In this document: positions 11,014 through 17,791 of the stretch, one piece after another
Layout of the letters: every line of letters starts with the position of its first letter
Position numbering within the stretch: position 1 is the first letter of the stretch
Assembly: GCF_900102525.1 (NCBI RefSeq)
Contig: NZ_FNBZ01000001.1
Coordinates: 1,054,001-1,118,000 of the forward strand
Length of the DNA stretch: 64,000 nucleotides
Direction: 5' to 3'
Source of the DNA: Allobosea robiniae
GTDB lineage: Bacteria > Pseudomonadota > Alphaproteobacteria > Rhizobiales > Beijerinckiaceae
Notes under the pieces: generated by a model
The model's input: the letters and a program-made list of their open reading frames with translations, nothing else
Told to the model about the DNA's origin: nothing
Database searches by the model: none
Made by a program: the position numbers and the translations under genes

Positions 11014-12579
11014 TCAGGGCCGCACCAAAACGAGATGAGAGGCCTCGGCGGCACTCCGCTTCCGGCGCGATCCTGCCGACATCTTGCGGACACCGGCTTC
11101 CGGGGCAGCCGATGCCGCGGCCGATGTCTCGCCCCGGCCCGTCCGCCGCGCACCGGCACGTGGTTCCTTGCGCTCTTTACCCACGGCCAATGCCTCGGCC
11201 GCCCCGGCCTCACCGGACAGGGCCAGCAGGTATTGCCGCGTCCACCAGTCGATATCGGTAGCCGCGATGATGGCGTAGAGCTTCTCGAAGCGGCGGATGC
11301 GCTCGGTCTTCGGCATGGCGAGCGCGGTACGGATCGCTTCCGCCACCTCATGGGAATCGAAGGGATTGACGATCAGCGCCTCGCTCATCTGCTGGGCCGC
11401 GCCGGCGAAGCGCGAGAGCACGAGCACGCCCGGATCGGCCGGGTCCTGCGCCGCGATATATTCCTTGGCGACGAGATTCATGCCGTCGCGCATCGGCGTG
11501 ACCAGGCCGACCTGGGCGCGGCGGTAGAAGCCGGCCAGCGCCTTGCGCGAATAGGCCTTCTTGACCACACGGATCGGCGTCCAGTCGAATTCGCCGAGCT
11601 GGGCGTTGAGACGGCCGGCAACTTCGTCGGACTGGCGATCCAGATCCGCATATTCGGGCACGTCGCTGCGCGAGGGCGGGGCAATCTGCAGCAGGCTGAC
11701 CCGCCCGCGCTCCTCCGGATGGTCGCGCAGGAACTCGCCGAACGCCTCCAGCCGCTGGACGATGCCCTTGGAGTAGTCGAGCCGGTCGACCCCGATGACG
11801 AGCTTGCGCTGACCGAGGGATTCACGCGTGGCGCGCAGCGGCGTCGTCGCCTGGCGGGCGGAGGCGGCGGCGAGCCGGCGGAAGCCCTCCACATCGATCC
11901 CGATCGGGAAGGCCCGCACCGTGGTCTCGCGCGGGCCCAGCCGCACGCGCCTGCCGTCGGAGCGGGCGCCGCAAAGGGAGACGAGTCCGTCGATCAGGTT
12001 GCGCGCATCGACCTCGGTCTGCATCCCGACAAGGTCGTAAGCTGCCATGGTGCGGATCAGCGTCGCGCTGAACGGCAAGACGCCCATGATCTCGGCCGCC
12101 GGCCAGGGGATATGGTGGAAATAGCCGATGCGGTTGGTGACGCCGCGCCGGCGCAGTTCCGCCGCCAGCGGGATCAGGTGGTAATCATGGATCCAGATCA
12201 TGTCGTCGGGCTTGATCAGCCCGGCAAGCGCGCGGGCAAAGCGCCGATTGACGCCGAGATAGCCCATATAGTCGCTGCGCTGGAACTCGGTGAGGCCGAG
12301 ACGATAGTGCATCAGCGGCCAGAGCGCCCGGTTCGAGAAGCCGAGATAGTAGCTCTGGCGCTCGGCCTCGCTCAGATCGGTCACGGCATAGGTCACATTG
12401 CCATGCTCGACCTGCCTGACCGGCGCCGGCGCGCCCTCGCTGACCGCCCCGCTCCAGCCGAACCACAGACCGCCGCGCTGCTCCAGCGCTTCGCGCAGGG
12501 CGACCGCCAGCCCCCCGGCCATCACCTTTTCATGGCGATCGGGAATCGTGACGCGATTGGAAACGATGACAAGACGCAT
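11014..12579 (-). CDS. otsA: trehalose-6-phosphate synthase OtsA
   Basis: A GT20 glycosyltransferase that joins UDP-glucose and glucose-6-phosphate to trehalose-6-phosphate, the first step of osmo/stress-protectant synthesis. 521 residues from MRLVIVSNRV. Seen: the glycine loop AGGLA (21-25), HDYH (131-134), GYFHHIPWPA, GVDRLDYSKGI and RDGMNLVAKEY, all typical substrate-binding motifs. The last 60 or so residues are a basic Ala/Arg/Ser tail beyond the GT20 fold. The frame is open to 12723, but only the chosen ATG gives the family N-terminus. It diverges from otsB, with candidate stress promoters between. Confidence 0.96.
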   Translation of the reverse strand: MRLVIVSNRVTIPDRHEKVMAGGLAVALREALEQRGGLWFGWSGAVSEGAPAPVRQVEHGNVTYAVTDLSEAERQSYYLGFSNRALWPLMHYRLGLTEFQRSDYMGYLGVNRRFARALAGLIKPDDMIWIHDYHLIPLAAELRRRGVTNRIGYFHHIPWPAAEIMGVLPFSATLIRTMAAYDLVGMQTEVDARNLIDGLVSLCGARSDGRRVRLGPRETTVRAFPIGIDVEGFRRLAAASARQATTPLRATRESLGQRKLVIGVDRLDYSKGIVQRLEAFGEFLRDHPEERGRVSLLQIAPPSRSDVPEYADLDRQSDEVAGRLNAQLGEFDWTPIRVVKKAYSRKALAGFYRRAQVGLVTPMRDGMNLVAKEYIAAQDPADPGVLVLSRFAGAAQQMSEALIVNPFDSHEVAEAIRTALAMPKTERIRRFEKLYAIIAATDIDWWTRQYLLALSGEAGAAEALAVGKERKEPRAGARRTGRGETSAAASAAPEAGVRKMSAGSRRKRSAAEASHLVLVRP

Positions 12580-12628
12580 AAACTCGCATTCTCCGGCAGG
12601 GGCCGCCCGCATTTCGCCATCGGCGGCA

Positions 12629-12661
12629 GGAACAGAACGCTTCCGAAAGCGTAATGTTTCC
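12629..12661. promoter_or_regulatory. candidate overlapping divergent EcfG-type stress promoters of otsA and otsB
   Basis: The alphaproteobacterial general-stress sigma factor EcfG recognises GGAAC-N16/17-cGTT. On the plus strand GGAAC (12629-12633), 16 bases, then CGTA (12650-12653) match but for one base. On the minus strand GGAAA (12661-12657), 17 bases, then CGTT (12639-12636) also match with one mismatch. The minus pair would give a leader of about 50 bases to otsA. The segment is itself an imperfect inverted repeat. Trehalose genes are common EcfG targets; assignment is inference. Confidence 0.45.
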
Positions 12662-12859
12662 GTGGTGCGGACGCGGTCACATGGCAGCGCTGTGGCAGCC
12701 GTGCGGTGAAATCGCGACGACATGGTAGGCTTTCGACAGATCGAGGCAACCCCTCGACCTCTATTTTCGACGCAGCTATGGCTAGGCGACAGGACAGAAA
12801 AGGATGTCCTTGGTCGCTTGGCCGCTCTTCTGCCGCCTTCTCTGCCCAGATACGAAACG

Positions 12860-13660
12860 ATGACGATATTGATCGAACCCGATACTGCCTCAAGGCCCGA
12901 TGAGATCGCTTCCCCGGGCAGCGAGATCGCTCTTTTTTTGGATTTCGACGGAACGCTCGTGGAAATCGCCCCTTCACCGGAGGACGTGCATCTCGACCGA
13001 CGGGTGGCTCCGGCGCTGATGGCGCTGCGTGCCCAGCTCGGCGGTGCGCTGGCGCTCGTCTCCGGCAGGCCGATCGGCTTCCTCGACGGCGTCCTTGCAC
13101 CGCACCGCTTCGATATCGCCGGGCTGCACGGGGCTCAGATCCGCGTTGACGGCGAGATCCGCTCGCAGGCCGATACGCATGAGGGCATGCATGGGGCGCT
13201 GCGCGATCTCGTACGCTTCGCCAACAGCCATGTCGGCATCATCGTCGAGGACAAACGCATCTCGATCGCACTGCACTGGCGCCTGGCGCCTTCGCTGGAG
13301 GCCGAGGCCCTGGCGCTGATGCGCAGCATCGCCGTGAAGCTGGGGCCGGGCATGCGCCTGCAGGAAGGCAAAGCCGTAGCCGAGCTGGTTCCCGCCGGCG
13401 CCAGCAAGGGCAGTGCCATCGCCTGGCTGATGGCGACGCCGGTCTATGCCGGCCGCATCCCGGTCTTCATCGGCGACGACATCACCGACGAGGACGGCTT
13501 CGAGGCGGTCAACGCCATGGGCGGCGTCTCGGTCCGCATCGGCGCCGACCGCGAGAGCCATGCCACCTGCCGGCTGGCCTCGCCGACCGCCCTGCGGCAT
13601 ATCCTTCTCGAAGCCGCCGAAGGTGGCCATCTTACCGCTTCCAGCTTCAAGCAGGACTGA
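12860..13660 (+). CDS. otsB: trehalose-6-phosphate phosphatase OtsB
   Basis: A HAD-superfamily phosphatase that converts trehalose-6-phosphate to trehalose. HAD motif I is FLDFDGTLVEIAPSPE with nucleophile and acid Asp, SGRP follows as motif II, and GDDITDEDGF is motif IV. About 266 residues from MTILIEPDTA, matching OtsB. The longer frame from 12722 would add 46 unrelated residues, so it is not used, although the ribosome site before 12860 is weak. The GH15 gene starts 3 bases after its stop, so they are surely co-transcribed; otsA is divergent. Confidence 0.94.
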   Translation: MTILIEPDTASRPDEIASPGSEIALFLDFDGTLVEIAPSPEDVHLDRRVAPALMALRAQLGGALALVSGRPIGFLDGVLAPHRFDIAGLHGAQIRVDGEIRSQADTHEGMHGALRDLVRFANSHVGIIVEDKRISIALHWRLAPSLEAEALALMRSIAVKLGPGMRLQEGKAVAELVPAGASKGSAIAWLMATPVYAGRIPVFIGDDITDEDGFEAVNAMGGVSVRIGADRESHATCRLASPTALRHILLEAAEGGHLTASSFKQD

Positions 13661-13662
13661 TC

Positions 13663-15504
13663 ATGACCGTAACGACTTCGACCGCGGGGCAGCACTCCGC
13701 CTCGCTCGACCTCGGCGTGATCGGCAACTGCTCGATCGCCGCCCTTGTCGACCGCCGCGCCCGCATCGTCTGGGGCTGCTTCCCGCGCTTCGACCGCGAC
13801 CCCGTCTTCTGCTCGCTGATCGACAACAAGGCCGAGGACGGCGATGCCGAGCCCGAAAAGGGCGTCTTCGCCATTGAGCTCGTCGGCATGACCCGGTGCG
13901 AGCAGGGCTATCTCGACAACACCGCGATCCTGTCCTCCGTGCTCTCCGACGACCAGGGCAATGCGATCGAGATCCTCGATTTCGCACCGCGCTTCGTGCG
14001 CTACGAGCGCTTCTTCCGGCCGCCGCAGCTGGTGCGGCGGGTCCGGCGCGTCTCGGGCCGGCCGCGCATCCGCGTCCTCGTCAGGCCCTGCCTCGGCATC
14101 GGCGAGGAGCCCGACGAGATGACGCGCGGCTCCAACCATGTCCGCTTCGTCGGCGCCGACCAGACGATCCGGCTGACGACCAACGCACCGCTTTCCTATG
14201 TCGTCGAGGGCACGCCCTTCGCCGTCGACCAGGCCTATTCCTTCTTCATCGGCTCGGACGAGGCGCTGCGCGCCGAGATCGAGACGACTTCGCGCGAGTT
14301 CCTCGACAAGACCACCGACTACTGGCGCGACTGGGTGCGCTCGCTCTCCGTCCCGTTCGAGTACCAGAAGGAAGTCATCCGGGCCGCGATCACGCTGAAG
14401 CTCTGCTCCTTCGAGGAGACCGGCGCGATCGTCGCGGCATTGACGACCTCGATCCCGGAGGCGCCGGGCACGCAACGCAACTGGGACTACCGCTATTGCT
14501 GGCTGCGCGACGCCTATTTCGTCGTCCATGCGCTGAACCGGCTCGGCACGACGCGGACGATGGAGGACTATCTCGGCTTCATCACCAATATCGTCGACAC
14601 CTTCTCCGAGAGCGGGGCCGAGCATCTGCCGCCGCTCTATCCGATCACGCGAGGCGGCTCGCTCACCGAGTTCGAGGCGAAGAACCTGTCAGGCTATCGC
14701 GGGCACCAGCCGGTGCGCTTCGGCAACGGCGCGGCCGTGCAGATCCAGAATGACGGCTATGGCGCGGTCGTGCTGGCGGCGACGCATTCCTTCTTCGACC
14801 GCCGCCTGATCCAGCCCGGCAAGGAGACGCTGTTCGGACAGCTCGAGCGCATGGGCGAGATCGCCATCGCCGTGTTCGACAAGCCCGATGCCGGCCCCTG
14901 GGAGTTGCGCGAGAAGGAGGCGGTGCACGCCTTCTCGAGCGTGATGTGCTGGGCGGCCTGCGACCGGCTCGCCCGCATCGCCGGCACGCTCGGGCGCGCC
15001 GACCGGAAGGAGTACTGGAAAGGCGAGGCCAAGCGCCTGAAGAACACCATCGCCGAGCAGATCTGGAACGAGCAGAAGGGCCATTTCGTCTCGACCTTCG
15101 GCGGCGAAGAGCTCGATGCGACGCTGCTGCTTCTCGCCGAACTCGGCTTCGTCAAGGCCGACGATGCCCGCTTCGTCGCCACGGTCGAGGCGATCGGCCG
15201 CGACCTCAAGCGCGGCGACCTCCTGCTGCGCTACGCCACGCAGGACGATTTCGGCTACATGCATACCGGCTTCCTGATCTGCGCCTTCTGGTATGTCGAC
15301 GCGCTGAACGCGATCGGACGCAGCGAGGAGGCGAAGGAGCTGTTCGGGCGCATCCTGCAGCGGCGCAACAGCTTCGGCCTGCTCTCGGAGGATGCGGACC
15401 TCAAGACCGGCGAGCTCTGGGGCAATTTCCCGCAGACCTATTCGCATGTCGGCCTGATCAACTGCGCGATGCGCCTGAGCCGGGACTGGGAAGAGGCGTT
15501 CTGA
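13663..15504 (+). CDS. glycoside hydrolase family 15 protein (glucoamylase/trehalase-like)
   Basis: A 613-residue cytoplasmic GH15 enzyme. Seen: an N-terminal beta-sandwich beginning LDLGVIGNCSIAALVDRRARIVWGC, then an (alpha/alpha)6 barrel with the diagnostic NWDYRYCWLRDAYF, and GNFPQTYSHVGLINCAMRL near the end, the region of the catalytic base. GH15 enzymes hydrolyse terminal alpha-glucosidic bonds; bacterial members beside ots genes include trehalases. Coupling to otsB suggests that it degrades trehalose or a related glucan, so synthesis and turnover would be encoded together. No signal peptide is seen. Substrate cannot be fixed from sequence. Confidence 0.9.
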   Translation: MTVTTSTAGQHSASLDLGVIGNCSIAALVDRRARIVWGCFPRFDRDPVFCSLIDNKAEDGDAEPEKGVFAIELVGMTRCEQGYLDNTAILSSVLSDDQGNAIEILDFAPRFVRYERFFRPPQLVRRVRRVSGRPRIRVLVRPCLGIGEEPDEMTRGSNHVRFVGADQTIRLTTNAPLSYVVEGTPFAVDQAYSFFIGSDEALRAEIETTSREFLDKTTDYWRDWVRSLSVPFEYQKEVIRAAITLKLCSFEETGAIVAALTTSIPEAPGTQRNWDYRYCWLRDAYFVVHALNRLGTTRTMEDYLGFITNIVDTFSESGAEHLPPLYPITRGGSLTEFEAKNLSGYRGHQPVRFGNGAAVQIQNDGYGAVVLAATHSFFDRRLIQPGKETLFGQLERMGEIAIAVFDKPDAGPWELREKEAVHAFSSVMCWAACDRLARIAGTLGRADRKEYWKGEAKRLKNTIAEQIWNEQKGHFVSTFGGEELDATLLLLAELGFVKADDARFVATVEAIGRDLKRGDLLLRYATQDDFGYMHTGFLICAFWYVDALNAIGRSEEAKELFGRILQRRNSFGLLSEDADLKTGELWGNFPQTYSHVGLINCAMRLSRDWEEAF

Positions 15505-15546
15505 GGCGATCTGCTTAGCGGGCCTGCCCTCCGGGCCCGTGGCCCT

Positions 15547-15768
15547 TCAACGCGGCGCGCCAAAGCGGAAGGCGACCGGGATCACCCCGTAGACCATCGC
15601 CAGCACCATGGGCGGCACGGCCAGCGCCGTGACGCCGAAAATGGGCCAACCCGCGGTGAAGGGCGCCAACGCGGCCAGCACAAGATTGATCGCGGCATAG
15701 GCGCCCAGGGTCGCGACAACCAGAAAGCGCAGACGCGAGGCGAGGCGCGACAGGAAAGACAGAGCCAT
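15547..15768 (-). CDS. small two-helix membrane protein next to TetR
   Basis: A 73-residue hydrophobic protein with two predicted transmembrane helices (FLVVATLGAYAAINLVLAALAPF and WPIFGVTALAVPPMVLAMVYGVIPVAF). The ATG is preceded by GGAGAAGCTTG, a good ribosome site; a TTG one codon earlier is less likely. It is transcribed away from the TetR gene, with the double operator 15783-15832 directly upstream, so it is the probable regulatory target. No family recognised. Confidence 0.72.
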   Translation of the reverse strand: MALSFLSRLASRLRFLVVATLGAYAAINLVLAALAPFTAGWPIFGVTALAVPPMVLAMVYGVIPVAFRFGAPR

Positions 15769-15782
15769 CAAGCTTCTCCACG

Positions 15783-15832
15783 TAACGAAACGTTCCGTTT
15801 CTATTTGTTGAACTAAACGGACCGTTTCGTTA
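15783..15832. promoter_or_regulatory. paired TetR-type operators in the divergent promoter
   Basis: Two 18-base sites (15783-15800 and 15815-15832) are inverted copies of each other with one mismatch, 14 bases apart. Each is itself palindromic: AAACGGACCGTTT is perfect about a central A; the other reads AAACGTTCCGTTT. They lie between the small membrane-protein gene and the TetR gene, the expected place for an autoregulated TetR repressor. Confidence 0.82.
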
Positions 15833-15871
15833 TGTCAAGGAGCGAGCGGCCCGTGCGAGGAGTTCGATAGG

Positions 15872-16453
15872 ATGGAGCCAAAACCGAAGCGCCGGGCCTC
15901 GATCGGCGCTCGCCGCAGTCCCGAGACGGAAGCCGCGGTGAAGGCGGCGGCGCGGGAGCTGCTAGCCGAGAAAGGCTATGCCGGCTTTTCGATCGAGGAA
16001 GTCGCCCGCCGCGCCGGCGCGGGCAAGCCGACGATCTATCGCTGGTGGCCGAACAAGGCCGAGCTCTTCATCGCGATCTACGGGGTCGAAAAGGACGCCG
16101 CCATTCCCGTCCCGGATGAAGGCTCGTTGCGCGCCGACCTGCTGCGCTACACCAGGGATCTCTGGCGCTTCTGGCGTGAGGATGCGGCGGGGCGCGTTTT
16201 CCGCGGACTGATCGCCGAGGCGCAGACCAGCGCGGAGGCGCTTGCCGCGCTGCGCTTCAAGTTCATGCCGGAACGCCTCGCCTCACCGCGCCGAATGTTC
16301 GTGCGCGCCGCCGAGCGCGGCGAGTTTTCGCCGGAAGAGATCGACGACCGGCTGGAGCTCTGGGTCGGCTTCAATTGGCTGCACGTGCTGACCGACCGGC
16401 TGAGCGAGGACGAACCTTCGCTCAGCCGCAAGATCGACCTGCTCTGCCGCTGA
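15872..16453 (+). CDS. TetR/AcrR family transcriptional regulator
   Basis: A 193-residue repressor. The N-terminal helix-turn-helix is clear (GYAGFSIEEVARRAGAGKPTIYRWWPNKAELF, residues 36-67), followed by an all-helical ligand-binding domain with LWRFWREDAAGRVFRGLIAEAQ. AGGAG precedes the ATG by about ten bases. It is divergent from the small membrane protein and probably represses both genes from the paired operators. Ligand unknown. It converges on the M20 peptidase gene with a 6-base gap. Confidence 0.92.
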   Translation: MEPKPKRRASIGARRSPETEAAVKAAARELLAEKGYAGFSIEEVARRAGAGKPTIYRWWPNKAELFIAIYGVEKDAAIPVPDEGSLRADLLRYTRDLWRFWREDAAGRVFRGLIAEAQTSAEALAALRFKFMPERLASPRRMFVRAAERGEFSPEEIDDRLELWVGFNWLHVLTDRLSEDEPSLSRKIDLLCR

Positions 16454-16459
16454 GCTCCG

Positions 16460-17668
16460 TCACTCCACCTTGGCGGCAGCACGCATCACGGCGAGCGCCA
16501 GCACCTGCGCGGCCGGGACGATGCTCTCCACCTCCAGGAACTCGTCCGGCGTATGGGCCATGCCGCCGATCGGGCCAACGCTGCAGAGCGTCGGAGTGCC
16601 CTGCGCGGCGGTGAAGCCGGAATCGGCGCAGCCGCCGGTGAATTCCGCGGTGACGCCGATGCCGAAGGCGGAAGCCGCCTCGCGATAGGTGTCGTAGAGC
16701 GCGGCAGAATCCGAAGAGCGCTCCAGCGGCAGGAACTCGCCCTTGATCGAGAGCACGGCGCTGGTGCCGGCAACCTCGGGCTTCTCGATGATCGCCTTGA
16801 TCTTGCCGACCATCTCGTCGCGCTGGGCGGCGGTGACATAGCGCAGGTCGATCTCGCACCAGGCGCTGGGCGCGATGGTGTTGACGGTCTGGCCGCCGCC
16901 GATCAGGCCGACATTGACGGTGATGCCCTTCTCCAGATCGGTGAGGCCCTGAAGCTTCGGGATCTTGTGGCCGAGATCGACGATGGCCGAGGCGCCCTTC
17001 TCGTAATTCGCGCCGGAATGGGCGGGCTTGCCGGTGAACTCGGCGCGCATGAAGACGCCGCCCTTGCGGCCACTGGTGACCGACTGCTTCTGGTCCCTGG
17101 CGAATTCAGTGCCGGCCGGCAGGCGGCTGGGCTCGGCATTGAAGACACAGCGCGACTCGCGGGCCGCCGCCTCGATGACCGGACGAGAGGACGGCGAGCC
17201 GATCTCCTCGTCGCTGGTCGTCAGCATCAGCAGCGGTGCGGCCAGACCGCCGCATTCGGCGAAGGCGGCAGCGACGAAGGCCGAGATCATGACGCCCGCC
17301 TTCATGTCGGCGACGCCCGGCCCATAGGCGCGGCCGCCCTTGATGGTGAAGGGTCGGCGGGTCGGTTCACCTTGCGGGAACACGGTGTCGCGATGGCCGA
17401 GCAGCATGACCGGGCGCTGGTCGTTGGCCGTGGGATTGGGCAAGCGTGCACGGACCGCGTCGCCGAAGCGGCTATCCGGCACGATCTCGACATCGAGCCC
17501 GTTCGCCTTGTGGAAGCGCGCGACGACATCGCCGGCCCGGTCGACGCCGGCCTTGTCATAGGAACCGGAGTCGGTGTCGACCAGCTCGCGCAGCAGCGCG
17601 ACCATGCCCTCCTTGCGGCTCGCCAGCCACTCGGTGACCTTCTTCTCCTCGGGGGTCAGGGCGCTCAT
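16460..17668 (-). CDS. M20 family metallopeptidase, CPG2/ArgE-like
   Basis: A 402-residue zinc amidohydrolase of the carboxypeptidase G2 type. Metal-binding motifs are visible: GHRDTVF with the first His, GVADMKAG with the bridging Asp, TSDEEIGSPSS with the catalytic Glu, and a late PIGGMAHTPDEF His. The lid/dimerisation domain lies between (GKPAHSGANYEKG). Members cleave C-terminal glutamate from folates or peptides, or deacetylate amino acids; the substrate is open. There is no signal peptide, so a cytoplasmic enzyme is expected. The neighbouring genes give no metabolic hint. Confidence 0.88.
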   Translation of the reverse strand: MSALTPEEKKVTEWLASRKEGMVALLRELVDTDSGSYDKAGVDRAGDVVARFHKANGLDVEIVPDSRFGDAVRARLPNPTANDQRPVMLLGHRDTVFPQGEPTRRPFTIKGGRAYGPGVADMKAGVMISAFVAAAFAECGGLAAPLLMLTTSDEEIGSPSSRPVIEAAARESRCVFNAEPSRLPAGTEFARDQKQSVTSGRKGGVFMRAEFTGKPAHSGANYEKGASAIVDLGHKIPKLQGLTDLEKGITVNVGLIGGGQTVNTIAPSAWCEIDLRYVTAAQRDEMVGKIKAIIEKPEVAGTSAVLSIKGEFLPLERSSDSAALYDTYREAASAFGIGVTAEFTGGCADSGFTAAQGTPTLCSVGPIGGMAHTPDEFLEVESIVPAAQVLALAVMRAAAKVE

Positions 17669-17714
17669 CAGCTCACTCGCATTCGTTCCGGATGGGACAA
17701 TGCGGGCAGCTTAT

Positions 17715-17740
17715 CGCCAATGCCGCGAGCGGCAATGGCG
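17715..17740. other. intergenic hairpin between TPR gene and M20 gene
   Basis: Twelve-base arms CGCCAATGCCGC and GCGGCAATGGCG with one mismatch and a 2-base loop follow the TPR-protein gene (minus strand). No T-run follows, so it may protect the mRNA end or be a weak terminator. Confidence 0.5.
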
Positions 17741-17791
17741 AGCGGTGGCGGCCATGCCATTCATGTCGCGCATGGCCTTAAGCCCCCAAGC

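Noticed and set aside
15515-15540. CGGGCC/GGCCCG hairpin between GH15 and small membrane-protein genes
   Set aside because: Only six base pairs and no T-run; too weak to call a terminator.
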